Positions 32,195 through 44,403 of a stretch of 64,000 nucleotides of DNA are shown here, piece by piece; position 1 is the first letter of the stretch; every line of letters begins with the position of its first letter. This stretch comes from Nigrospora sphaerica (taxonomy: Eukaryota; Ascomycota; Sordariomycetes; Amphisphaeriales; Apiosporaceae), in the NCBI GenBank assembly GCA_018287875.1, contig JAGVVL010000002.1, positions 2,480,001 through 2,544,000 of the forward strand. Reading direction: 5' to 3'. A program made the position numbers and the translations under genes. Below the pieces are notes generated by a model. It did no database searches, was not told the origin of the DNA, and saw nothing but the letters and a program-made list of their open reading frames with translations.

Positions 32195-33564
32195 AGCCCG
32201 CCCTCGCTCGCCACTTCCCCCTCCAGCCTGTTCTGGTACGAACCAACGCCGCAATTTCTGCGCTCGGCTTTCGCGCGTGCCGCCTGGTGTGCTGGCTCAC
32301 GCGCCGCCTTGGAAAAGGAAAAAAAAAAAGGATATCCTCCCCCTTCCTCGTAGGGCGATGGTCTTGGTATTGGACACTGGACGTGCGATGGATTGCTAAA
32401 ACATGCTGCGATGAATCTGGCAGTCCGTCCATCTGGTGGACTAGAAGGAGCCTGACGATGGAACCAGTACGATCTGCATGCCTACGCCGTAACGAAGTCC
32501 CAAATGAAGATGAATATTTTGCCCACGCCCCAGACAGACGGCCGTCCAATGCGCATCACCCACCGTCTACCCGATCTGCCGTTGTGACCTTGTGTACTCC
32601 CTGCATAGCGCCTGGGCGCTACCCCCAGGGCCCGCGAATGCGAGTTGATTTCGGCCTGTTCGTTTCCCACGGTAGCTGGTTCTCTCCAGACAGATTCTGG
32701 CGTTTTGGACTGCCCCTGCCCCCCAAAAGGAAGTATCTACACACGGCCCGAGGCGCCACCTTTTGCTATGGCAACCTAGCCGCCTAACAACTTGATGCCC
32801 ACCACACCAACACCCAGCCAACCAACCCCTCACCTACCGGTCCATGCGAGCGAGCCTAGACATTCCCCTGCAGCGCATTCCCGGCGAGGGATGCTGGCTA
32901 CTTACATTAGTCGTTAAGACCAGAACTGCATATTGTGCGAGGGGCTCGAAGTATTTCTGTCGATGTGCTGGTTCCACGTACGTGTGGGCGTGGCACATGG
33001 CTGCTGTTCCCTTGCGCATGCCGTCTCACTACGTCGGGTCGATCCCGCATGCTACACAAAAGACGACCCGAGGTCTTGGTATTCGCTGTCTAAACAGAAA
33101 TCGTTGCGATACGGAGGAGACGTCCTCAGTTAATCTCGAGCGCGCCATCTGCGGGTTGCCGAACCGGGGGGGATATATAGGCCGTAAAAACCGCCTGCGA
33201 ACGCTCTCCCCTGGCCCAGGGCCCGACCTGGGCCGTTGGGAATCCAGCTCATCATGTCCTTCGCTGAATGGAGCAGAGTGTATCTAAGCCGCCAAGGGCC
33301 CGGCCTCGCATCCTCATGGGGAAATTCAGAGTCGCACCGTCGTGGTACTCCCCGCCCCAACACCTAAAAACGCCATTTCCCTTCCTGCAAACACGAAATA
33401 TTCTTGAACACCGCTGCAGTCCGCCCCCTGGCACTGCCTCTTTTCCATGTCTTGTTTCTGTATCTTGCCCAACGCCGCCGCCCTGGGATGAAATGTGGTA
33501 TACAGGAGTTTGTTGTTACATGCGGCGGGCGCGCCTGGCCCGTCGCAGACCCGACATTCGCGGT
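32195..33564. other. Convergent intergenic region, CHZ1 to PFK-2/FBPase-2
   Basis: This region holds the 3' UTRs of converging genes. An A-rich run at 32314-32330 (ggaaaaggaaaaaaaaaagg) is close to the CHZ1 stop. No supported ORF. Confidence 0.4.
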
Positions 33565-36500
33565 TTACGCGTTCTGGTCGATGGCCTTGGTGGGCTTGTA
33601 GTTGGGAATCTCGTGAAACGTGCCCTCCGTCTCGTCGTACTTGTAGGCGTGGAATTCGAAGCCGTACGGCTTCGGCTCGATGCAATAAAGCATGCCCAGG
33701 GGCACGTCCAGGTCGGCTATGTCGTCCCTGGTCAAGTCCATAAAGTAGGCCATCAGGACCCGACAGACGGACCGGTGGCCGATGATGGTGACGTGGTCCT
33801 TGATCCGCTCCAACTCGCGCACCATGTCGCGCAGCCGGTTGATGATTTGGAGGTAGCCCTCACCGCCCACGCCGGGGTAGACGTAGTGGAGCTTGTCGTG
33901 CTGTCTTCGCGCATACTCGTCCGTGTGGTCGCGCGCGATGTCACCGTAGGTGAGGCCTTCAAACTTGCCCGCGTTGAGTTCGTTCAGCATTTCCCAGGCC
34001 TTGACGTCGTATTCATCATCGGCCTCAAAGTACTCGGCCGTCTGGATGCTGCGCTTCAGCATCGAGGTCCAAACGCAGCTGTTCTTCTCGTCCAGTTCTC
34101 GGTTCAGCTCCGGGTAGGGGGGCGATCTGTCGCCCGGCTGGGGCGGGAAGGAAGACTGAGCAATCTTGTTCTTCTGCTCAACCAGCCACTCCTTCCGCTT
34201 GGCCGTGATGAACTTGTAGAGGGACAGCGCGTAATAGTGGCCGCGTTCCGTCAGGTCCGAGTCGCCGCCAATCTTACCGGACCTGTTGTCCTGCGATTGG
34301 CCGTGCCTGGTGATCCAGATCTGCCTCGGCGCCAGGTTGAACGACGATAGGTAATGAGCAATACCACTAGAGAGGAACCCCTCCAGACCGAAGTGTGTCA
34401 ACTTCTTGCCGACATCGACCATCTGCGTCCTTATTAGCCACTTTTCTCCGAAGAAATACGTTAAATCTTGCTTACCTTGATGTATTGCATGCCGTGCTCC
34501 TCCTCATAGTCTCCCAGGGGCACGTAGGCACTCTCATACTGCCTGACACGCTCCTTGAAATCCGCGAGGGATTGTACGGGGTCCTTGTCCTTGTAGTCGG
34601 GACCGGAAAGCTTGAGACGCATGTTGGCTTCCAGGATCTAGATAGTGGGTGTTAGCAGTGCCTTGGGATCCGGGACTGGGAGGCGCGAGGCTTACATCGG
34701 GGTTCTGACATTCGCTCTCGATGAAGAGGATCCCGAGCTTGGCTTCGCGCGCCTTGATTTGGTCGAAGAGGCGCTGGCGACGTTCGATGGTGCTATTTGT
34801 GGCGTCAAAAATGCCCACGGCGCCGCCTCCGTGGATTAGATAGTCGAGCAGCTCATCCATAGTTTCGACGGCACACTGCTCTCGTATCTTGGCGGCGCTT
34901 TCGTTCTTGGGGTCGAAGAAGTTGGCAGACTGGTCGCCCTGGACCGACTCGGTATCGTTAATATCGAGCGCGGGGGGGTCATGCTTCTTGTGTGGCGACT
35001 CCATAGGGGCCTGGGTGCCGTTCAGCAGGATGGTGGCGACTTGGTGAGCGGAATCCATGGGGTTGGTCTGACGAGGCTTCACTGGCGAAGTCATGCCGGC
35101 CAGCCGGCGTCGGTTGCCAACGTTGAAGATGCGCGTGTTGTGTTGCTGCCAGGAGAGGTAGCGCTTGAGCTTCTTCGTGATGTAGGACTTGCCACGAGCG
35201 GGCAAGCCTACCATGACAATCACAAGTTTGGCGGCGACATCGCGGTCGGCAATCTTACCATCAGGCGAGATATTCGACCTGGTCATGCCGGGGATACTGA
35301 GAGTCGTCGCGTGCGGCCGTACTCTGGGCGTTTGGCTGCCCGAGTTCTGGCGGACTGGGGGTATCCGGGGCGACGTCGGCGCCGTCGAGGAAATGCTCTT
35401 CGAGTATGGGGAGTCGGCCGTAGGCGGTCCGTTGTGGTCTGGGCCGTGTGAGACAGGCTCACCCTCGCCCTCGTTATGTATGGCGCGCAGCGCATTAGCC
35501 AGCGTTGTCGGGTTGGCAGGTTTCGCGATCGTGGGAGGCGCCGAGGCCGTCCCCACTGGCGGCGCAACACCATTCACGCCATTCTTGGCTTCGGCCGCCT
35601 CAGCGGCAACCTTCGCGTTGGGGTTGGAGAGACCACCGGCCTCTGCGGAAACAGGAGTACGCGCGTAATGGACACCGGACTCTTCGGGAACTGGGTGGGG
35701 GATGGACAGGTGCGATCCGTTCGAGACGATCTGGTTGGCCATGGCCGCTGGGTACCTTTAGCATCTATCCCCGGCCAGCGCGGGGATTTCCTGCACGTAC
35801 CTTTTGCCAGCGTCGACTGCTGCGCCTGCGGCTGGGAGTTGGACCGGCGGCGCGCGATGGTGGGCGGCGACGGGGTTTGCGACTGCTGGGGTTCTGGCGC
35901 GAGGGCAAAAGAAATAAAACGTTAGCTCGAGTTGGTTACCCTGGCGGTGCTGCGCAATGACATGCAAGCTGGTGAAGGTGGAGGGTGGGAAGTGGGATGA
36001 CTCTTATCGGCGGGTACGATAAGATGAAGAGACAAGACAGACAGGGAAAACAGATGACAGGACGATCTCCCGGCGCGCTGGTTTAAGGCAGCGCAGGAGG
36101 ATCTCAATGTCCGTCCATGTAAGCGCTTGCAGGACAAGACCTTGGCGGGTCGGGCAGGCCGGATGGCCGGGCTGGAGGCCGGGCACCTTGGGGGGGGGGA
36201 GGGCAAATGCATGGGGGATGGATGGATGGCTGGCTGGCCAGCCAAGCATTCCCAAACAGGGCTGGTCGAGGGTGACAATGACGGAACGGACGAGAAGCAG
36301 CAGATGTCGGGATGGGCTGTGCAGTCAGTGGGTGGATAGGCAGGCATCGATGGGGGTTGAGGTGGCCGCGTGAGATAGGTCGCAGTGAGAGGTAGGCATG
36401 CAGGTAGGTACTCGCCCAGATGCGGGCATCCCAATTTTGAGGCATCCCCGCCGTCCTCCATATAGACTTACCTCCTCGAGTGGTGGTGGTGTGGGTGGTG

Positions 36501-36613
36501 GTCGACGACGTCTGCTGCGGCTGCTGACCAGCGCTGGCTGTTGGCGGCGAGGCTGGAGATTTGACCGCAGCCGGCCCGTGAGAAGGACTTTCGGTGGTTG
36601 TAGAAGAACGCAT
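33565..36613 (-). CDS. 6-phosphofructo-2-kinase / fructose-2,6-bisphosphatase
   Basis: Minus-strand exons are 36472-36613, 35801-35893, 34696-35747, 34476-34637 and 33565-34422, giving 768 aa. A Ser/Pro/Thr-rich disordered N-terminus (about 240 residues) precedes the kinase domain, whose Walker A is GLPARGKS (about 259-266). The kinase has a fungal-type insertion before IREQCAVETMDELLDYL. The FBPase-2 domain has WITRHGQSQDN (His523 phospho-acceptor), ELNAGKFEG (Glu631) and IIGHRSVCR (His699). All catalytic residues are therefore present, unlike yeast PFK26 where the histidine is lost (family knowledge), so the enzyme may both make and degrade fructose 2,6-bisphosphate. Intron 1 is 578 nt, the longest in the window, with GTAAGT donor and CTAACG branch. 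An in-frame ATG at 35742 could give a shorter form. Confidence 0.92.
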
Positions 36614-39600
36614 CTTTGCCAGTGTCCGGACAGGGTCCAGATGCCAGAGAAAGTCAGAGCCGGCCGTTCTTAAGGTATTTTGCCTGAGCGAGTTGATATG
36701 GACTCCCAGGGGACCCGCCGGCACCGGTAGCGGCCCCTCCAGATGGAACGTGCAGCTGCTGGGGCTGTCTACAGCCCGTGAGGTCAGTGGGACCGCTTTT
36801 TGCAAGTTTGCAAGGCCCTTCTCCCACCCAAAACGGGCCGCGAGTGGCGAGCGTCCACTACTGACTTTTTGCCCTCTCGTGCGCTCTCTTGCTCCGTCGC
36901 CAGGGCTCCAGGGCTCCTTCGGCCCTCCATTTCTCGCGTGAGGGCTCAGTGGGGAGGGGGGGTTCGTGATGTGATTTTGCTCCACCCCCAGCCGCCGACG
37001 CCATCCATGGTGGCCGTTCAGTCCTCGGCTGAGCATCGTGGGACCGCCCCCCCCTTCCCTCCATCATGGATTCCCGACACACGTCTTGAAGAAGGCCTGC
37101 GGAAACGCTAAGACTCCATGTTTCGGAAACAGAAAGCTATTGGTAGAAGCGGCCTCCTGTGTCTGCCTCGTCCCGAAATAAACACAGCCCGGCTCCAAAA
37201 CATCTTGGCGAAACGAACAACCCGTCAACTTGTCGACATGCCACCACGAATGCCAGCTGGATGAGCTTCGCGTGGTTTGGCTGGGAATCGTACGTTGCAA
37301 TCACCCGTGGCAGATTGTATCTTGGCTGTTACAACACCACAATGCCCCCGTCACCGTTCGAAGCGGACCGTGTTCGGGCGGCGGCTCGGCGTAGTCTCGG
37401 ACCTGGTCGTGTCATGACCAGAGCCTCCTTGGGCCCGACACGTCGTGCCGTGAGCTGGCGCCAACCAACTCGGGTACACTAGCTACTTGCCTAGGTTCCC
37501 TAGAGGTTTGGGATATGAAGTTACATGACTACTCCCACCACTCCTACTCGTACTGCTTCTGCGTGGGATCTCAGGGGCACTCGTTGGCCCCGGCCACTCT
37601 AGTCCAAGGTCCTTGGCGTCGAGGCCGATACACGTCGGTTTCAATAGAGGGAGGCATGGACATTTATTGATGCCAAGCCTGGCCGTGCTGCTGGCTTTTT
37701 GACTACCTGCGGGTATCACAATTACCTAAATCGGTAGATGTACTTGGCACCGCGTGAACCTGGCCAGGAGGTATGAGGTAGGTCGTCTCAGATCCCACCC
37801 AACCTTGTGCTTGGGTCAATCAGTCGTTTGTTTTTGTCGCGGCCCATCTTTCGGCCGCCGACAAAGCCGGCAGCTGTGCGCGCGCAACACCACGACAGCA
37901 GCCAAGCATCCGGTGAGCACTCCAGTGACGTATGCGTACCTCGTGTGGACGAAGTGCGGAGAGCGGCCAGTCGGCCCCCAAGCCGCGGTCGCTGGCGCTG
38001 CAACCGATCGACCCTGGGGAGGAGCCCGCGGTGAAAGTGGTGGCGGTACGCGAGACACACTTGCAGCACATGGCTATGACGGCTGTCCTATCCTGTCCAG
38101 GACGGGGGCGGTAGCCGGCAAGCTGGGTTGCTCGCAATAGAGTTGATGAGCAGACCTCCACCTGGTCCAGCCGTACGTAGTATATCTCCTGACAGATGGG
38201 ACGGGACTGCAAACGCACGAATCAAAGGCTGAGAAAGCACCTTGTGGCAGATGCTAGCGACAAGAAATGACGGCCAACCTACGGTCCGGCCTCTTGCTGG
38301 CAGGCTTGCTGAAATTAGTAATGGCCATTATTAACAACAGACCTCCAGTACTCTTACGCGTCGGCCCTAACGGAAAATCCAGCCCGCGACCTACCACTTG
38401 CAGAACAAGCTAGCGGCCAGGAGTTCTAAACTCCGTTCCAGGAGCGAACTTCCTCATAGAGAAAAAGGCTGCATTGCCGTGATGCAGCGGAGGAACAAGA
38501 CTTGGCAGTCGCCCACCATAGTCACCGTCCGGTCCTGCCCATACGATGTACGGAGTACTACACACAGAAAAGCCAGGCCCCCTTAGGGATAGCAACCTCA
38601 CGGGCCATCTAGCCTTAATTAGAACGATCGTGGGGTAATGCAAACCCCATTGGAACGGAGGGGAAAGATTATCGGCTTCCGAAGTAGTACAACCAGCCTA
38701 GATAGTAGGTGGCCTTTCCACTCATGTGGCAGTCGGAGGTTAGATGACCGAACACGAAAGCTCTACACAACGGCACAGCCTGACTGGTGTACGTGGCACG
38801 TATAGGAGCGCACATTCATCCGAGGCGCTGCTTTGCTACCTACAGTTGGGAGTCAAAAAAACCGCCAATCTATCCCCAACCCCATGTAGAGGTAGGTTTA
38901 ATTTTCAATTGCAATTAACTTAACACACGCACATGGTAGAATTCAGCCAGTTATACCGTTTTATTCATCCAAGTCTGGAATTTCTATTAGGACTTAGTAT
39001 TTTGTATACCAGCCGCGGGATGCAATGACAGCTGCAAGACGCCTTGTGGAGTTGAAGATGCGAGAAGCGCTGTTTCCGAGAAATTGGCGTTTTTTTTTTT
39101 TTTGGCTCCCCACTGTAGGTGTTCTGCCCATCTCCAGGTCAAGTACGTACAACAGAGAGACGCTTTGCGTAGGGGGACCAAATTCTCTTGGAAACCTACC
39201 CTCGCCGTGCGTTTGATGGCTCCCACGCGGTCGGTATCTATCCGGCACCGGCCTCAGGACCCGTCCGTCTAATTTCTCAATTAGTAAGGTTTTCTCTCGG
39301 CTACGAGGGCCGTGGCAGGCGTTGCTTCGGATGACGGGTCTTGCTTGGTTTCCATGACAGGGCTAGAGGTCAATAAACAATGAGGACTTGTTACCTAGCA
39401 AGAGCACCGCCGGCGCGTACTCACAGTATGCACTTGTATAAGTTAATCCAGCAGGTTTGTATTTAGTCACCATCCAGATTATCCAGGGGTTCTTGGCTTC
39501 GATGTGCTCGATTTAGTCTGCAGGGACCTGCAAACCTTGCCCATCACCAGCCTTCCTCTCCTCCACCTCGACATGTGCTTACATACATGAATGCAAGCAT

Positions 39601-40585
39601 GGAACCTCCACTCCCACAGGGTCCATGTCATTGTGCAGGTGGTAGGGAAAGCGTAACACCTGCGTGTCGCATTGTTCCTACCTATCGTAGGTATCCTATC
39701 CTACCCGCGGGAGAGGTAGTGCCTCCATGCCTTCAGGTCTTACCTGCAGACCTCTTAGATAAGGGGAGGTAAGAGCCCTGCCCCAGATGCGCCTTGCGAC
39801 TGGAGCCCTGCATGCAGGAACCTGTCACGGACCCATTTTATTTTCAATCGATAAGCCCCTCCAACCCGTTGCTTGGGACCGATTGATTCATGGATTTGTT
39901 GCAAGATTCAAGCCGACTATTCCTTCCCACGCCATCAAATCCGTTCCCCGTCAGCAGCGCGGAAGCACCAGCAAGAACCACCTCATCACCTATCCTCTGC
40001 TTTTCTCGTGCATAGTATGCGCTTAGGGGCGCCGCCGGATACCCCTAGCTGCGCTTTCCGTCCTATCGCCGGGCCCGTTAGCGCCTCCCGCGCCGTCGAG
40101 TGTCTTGGTGACCTTCCCTGCGCCTCCCCCGCGAGCAGCGTCTCTATCCGGGCGGTAAGAGAGGTAATTCGCCCAAGTCAGGCCGCCGGCCTACGGTAGC
40201 ATTCATCTCCAGCTCCAACTTCGAGGTCCAACATTTGCCTGCTCCTCTCCTTCCGCTGCTACCAGCATTTGTCCCGATCGCCCTTCGCGTGTTCGTTCTT
40301 CCTGCCCCCCAACCTTCCATGCTTCCTGCCGCCATGCACGCACAATCAGCCGGCCCATACTGAATCATCCTTGGTTAGGTCGCCAGGCCGAGAGGTGTCG
40401 TCCCTCCTCCGCAACAAGATCATCGTCTTCGCGTGCTTTTTGGTATCGCCCTCCACCGCTTGTCCTTTCTGCCCCTCTAGACCTTTGTTGACCTCTCTGT
40501 CGCTCATCACAGGAAATCGCCAGCCCCGACACGGAAACCCTCAAATCGGCCTCACGCCTTGTCTGCTTCCCCGAGGTGTTTCGCT
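36614..40585. other. 4 kb gene-poor divergent region, PFK-2 to TAD3
   Basis: No gene supported. The middle (38250-39500) is more AT-rich than the rest, with AATTTTCAATTGCAATTAAC at 38899 and a T14 run at 39090-39103. GTAGGTAT/ATACCTAC words occur at 39680-39725. The TAD3 leader (about 40250-40585) is pyrimidine-rich. Confidence 0.4.
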
Positions 40586-42113
40586 ATGAGCGATCCCATG
40601 AAAGTCGTCGAGACGCTCGACCCCGTTTCGCAACGGCTTATCCCTCGGAATATTGATAAGGGAACCCTGGTGCCTTTGAAGACGACGCTCGAGCTTCGAG
40701 ACAACCTTCTCATAGGAAATGCCTACGTGACTCGTGCCCCAACGAAGCTCACCAACGACGTGGTCAAGTAAGCTGATGGCTTCCGTCCTCCTCCTCTGTG
40801 GTACCCCGATTTGCTAACTTTCATGCTCCCGCGCCAGCGTCATTCGAGCACAGGCCGGCGATGACCCGGCTAAGACCCTGCCTCACCTGCGCCGGTGCTC
40901 CAAGCCGTCCGACCTCCCGGCACATCTGAAGTCCCACTTTATGAACGATGGCCAACAGGCACGAACGATGCATACCGGGAAATCGCAACACCTCTACATC
41001 ATGCTGGGGCCTGAGGATGGGATGGACTACGAGGAGCTGGTAAAGGGCCTGTCGTCGATCGAGGGCATTAGGGATGAACTCTTCCTTCAGCTGGTCCCGG
41101 TTCCTCTCTTGGCTCCTACTTCGCAGGTGCAGGCCAACTTGTGGTCCCAACACTACTGGCAGACTGTCTACCGCAAGAACAACCCCCTAGGACCCCATCC
41201 TAGCAACATCTGTCGCACCACCAGTGTTCTTGCCCGTGACGCCGACATCTGGATGTCACTGGCGCATGACATTGCCCGGAAAACGCACAAGGCGGGCTTC
41301 GGAGAGCCAATTGGAGCTGTTGTTGTCAAGCGAACAATTCCCAACAAGCCGGAGAGCAACAAGAACGAGACTCAGCGCCCTGATGAAAGCAAGCGCGACG
41401 CTGAGAATTCCGACGGGGTAGAGGCGAGCACTGCTAACGGCGACGCCTCGGACGCGTGCACTGCTAAGTCGGACGACGACAAGGCAACGGCAGCAGCAAC
41501 AGACGCAGTCGGTGCTACTCAGTCAGAAACTGTTGGACTCGAGCAGAAAGAGATGTCGGAGATTGTTGCCCTGGCCGGTGATGCTCGCTGGTACCGGCAA
41601 GAGCGAACCGGCCATACAGGCAACCCCATGGCGCACGCTGCGCTTCGGGCCATCAGTATGGTGGCTCAGAAGCTCGTCCGCGCCGAGAACCGAGAGCCTG
41701 CTGCGTCATCTCCCATCTTGGAGTTCGAGGCCTTTCAAGACAGGCCGCTCCTCGACGACGAGGACGTTGTGTTCAAGGCTGACCACCCCTCTCCCGATGG
41801 CTATCTCTGCCACGAACTTGAACTCTACATGACCCACGAACCCTGCACCATGTGTGCCATGGCCATCCTCCACTCACGGATGGGCAAAATTGTTTTTCGC
41901 CACCGGATGCCTCTGACGGGTGGCATGAGCTCAGAGGACCGTGGCCACGATTTGTGCCCTGGACCCGACTCGGTTTGCGGCCACGGTCCTTGCGGCGGCG
42001 GTCGCGGCCTCGGGCTGCACTGGCGCAAGGAGCTCAACTGGAGCATGCTCGGATGGGAATGGGAGACGGACGAGGCCCAGCACCTGCCCGTTGATGCGCA
42101 CCTACACGCATGA
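40586..42113 (+). CDS. TAD3: TAD3, tRNA-specific adenosine-34 deaminase regulatory subunit (ADAT3)
   Basis: Exons are 40586-40767 and 40838-42113, giving 485 aa. The N-terminal ~200 residues are an ADAT3-type RNA-binding/scaffold region. The deaminase domain has IGAVVVK, then GNPMAHAALRAI with zinc ligand His327, and EPCTMCAMAILHSR with zinc ligands Cys397 and Cys400. The catalytic glutamate of the usual H-A-E motif is replaced by Ala, as expected for Tad3, which is inactive alone and pairs with Tad2 to make inosine at wobble position 34 (family knowledge). Between IGAVVV and the His motif there is a ~70-residue Asp/Ser/Ala-rich insertion (about 232-300), longer than in yeast. Typical C-terminal motifs LHWRKELNWSMLGWEW close the fold. 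The 70-nt intron lies after codon 60. Confidence 0.93.
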
Positions 42114-44403
42114 TACCCCTGCCAGCTCTACAAAACTGCAAAGCAGTTCTTGTTGGGTGCGGAGCTTGCACGTACGCTGGCGTTTTCTTCCCTGATTTGA
42201 GACATTACAGGCAAGCATGGGAGTTAGGTAGTCCTCTTGTCGAATCGGCATTCTTGTTGCATTTTTGGCATGCGTTGAATTTAGTGGAAGGGTCATGGCG
42301 CGCTTGCGTGTGCCTGCTGGAAACCACACCCGAAGGATCCTCGTTCGCGTGATTCCTGCCTGCGGTCGAGGTACCTACCTATTCATACCTAGCAGATAGA
42401 TAGGATGCGGCAGATCAAGATTTCTGGCGGACGCAAAACGAATAGACGCATTCCATACGTTCTCCCCTTCTTAACAGGGAGGTGTGTATGCGGGGGAGTG
42501 TGACAATGTGCGATGCAGTACCCTTTCACTATACCTCGGAGCCTTGACCTTCCGCGTCCGCCATTTGTCTTGGTCGTTGGGACGGTAGGAGGAGTGGACG
42601 CTCGGCTGGCCCCTGTCCGTCCATCGTGGACATGCGGGGCAGCGTGCCGCTGGGCAGCTCGTTACTAAAGCGAGTAAGGCCCTGTAATTGAGGCAATGCT
42701 TAACCTTGACAATTGCAAGATAATTGTCGAAAAAAGAGACTCGAAGGTAAATCCGGAGAAGCGCACCTGGTAAGGTTGGTCCAGCAACGTTCGCAGTAAT
42801 CGCCAGGATGCTTGCCTTCCAACTCATCATAAGACGGTTGAACACGCCAAAGCAATAGGCATCGCAGTTCGGATTTCCCTGTTCCGTTGCTAGACCCATC
42901 TGGCCCGTCGCTTCTCTGCCATGTGCCCCGCCGCCTCTTATCGACGTAGTCTTTCCGTTAATATATATATATAGTGCTCCCCGAAGCGGCCGACTGGCTT
43001 GTTCTCCTTGACACGCGCGGTATACCGGCTTCCTTGCGGGGGATCGAGTCTGTCCACTTGTATATGTATTCTGAGTTCAGCAAGGTGTTGCTGCAGTGGA
43101 ATTTTGCTGTTTTCTTATCGCAACCGCAAGGTCGGTATGGAGAGTACCGCAGGGGATGGTTTCCGTAACCAGCATCGAGTCCCGGCAGAGCTTTTATAGG
43201 AGCAACATAGCCTTAAAGAAGGGGCGTCTGTGTCAACAGTATATGGGGGCAAAGGACAGCAAGAACAGCAGGGAAAGCCTAAATGTACTCAGTATTGCCC
43301 AGAAGCGACAGGCGAATGAACAAATGCCCGCTACGCAAACCTGAGCATCCCAGGTGCATCGTCCTTATACTTGACCGGCGGAACTGAACGAAGGCTAGAT
43401 ATCGAAAGCGGACGAATGGCACTGGAAGCTATCTGGTAGGCAGCAGTCACAACCGCGTGTCCCTGACATAGGGTTACCAGCTAGATTTATCAAGGCTCTG
43501 TCCGAACAGATTCACATGGCGTGCCCTTGTTTCAGCGTCGACGTCTAAAGAGTTGGGAGCCCTGTATGCAAGCAGGCAAGAGTGCGGTGGATGGATGCAG
43601 GGAGACGTGGAGTGAAGGTTCCATTTGGGGGTGGTGAAGACCCATGCAGGGTCAAGGGGACCCATGTCTGTGCCAGCCAACCACATGTAAAATATTGTCG
43701 CCAAGGCGGGCGGTTGAGCGCCAGAATCAACCGCGCATGCTCAAAGGCGCGGCACTGAGGGGCAACAGGATTCCCGAGCGCATGGAGAGAATAGCATAGG
43801 CGGTCGATAGGGTGACGGATACTGATAAGAAACCCTGCATGTACGGGAAGGTTATGAGGAGCAGTACCGAGTACCTAGGTCGCTAGGGAAGAAACAGGTG
43901 TGAATGCTATACTGTGTAAGGAGCAGTAGTAGCAGATGCTGTCATAATGGCAACAGGTATGGATGGATTTGGGGAAAGGGGGGGGGAGGGGTGGTCAGCC
44001 GACACACGCGCGAATTATTATAGACTCCATCGCATACCACTGAGCGGCTGCTGGGGCGCGAGACCCTTGCAAAAGCATCGCATAAGTTTCTCTCCCTCTT
44101 TCCCTCGAGACCCTCCCCCCCCTTCGTATTCCACTCTGAACCGAACGAAACTGCAGCCGCGGACGCGTCCGAACTGGGAGCTGGTCGTTCTTTGTTTCAA
44201 GGAACGAGGGACGATGCTTCTTTGACTCGCTCCCGCCCAGAAGACGAACGTCCGCCGCGCACGCAAAACCGCCGCCCAGCGACAGCCCGCCTCTCTCCTT
44301 CGGCGCGAACGTGCACAGCCCGGTATGGGCTTGGAAAGCACTGCTTGAATTTTGAAATCACGCCCCATCCCCGCTGCGCAACACCAGGCCGCGCCAGACC
44401 AAA
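42114..44403. other. Intergenic region, TAD3 to RNase H1
   Basis: 2.3 kb with no supported gene. A (TA)n run lies at about 42957-42973. GTACCTACCTATTCATACCTAGC words occur at 42370-42395 and GAGTACCTAGGTCG at 43869-43882. Confidence 0.4.
42957..42973 (+). repeat. (TA)n run
   Basis: A short alternating TA tract in intergenic DNA. Confidence 0.8.

Noticed and set aside
33268..34350. 360-codon plus-strand frame opposite the PFK-2/FBPase-2 last exon
   Set aside because: It is the antisense shadow of a well-supported, GC3-rich exon. The translation is Val/Leu/Arg-rich without motifs.
36104..37036. 310-codon minus-strand frame
   Set aside because: It contains the true first exon of PFK-2 (MRSSTTTESPSHG) but then reads through the 578-nt intron. 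The rest is low-complexity Pro/Ser sequence and there is a better splice model.
38250..39500. Possible RIP-mutated transposon remnant (AT-richer stretch)
   Set aside because: It is somewhat AT-rich with poly-T, but no terminal repeats, no transposase or reverse-transcriptase fragments, and no strong TA bias are visible by eye. A RIP-index calculation would decide.
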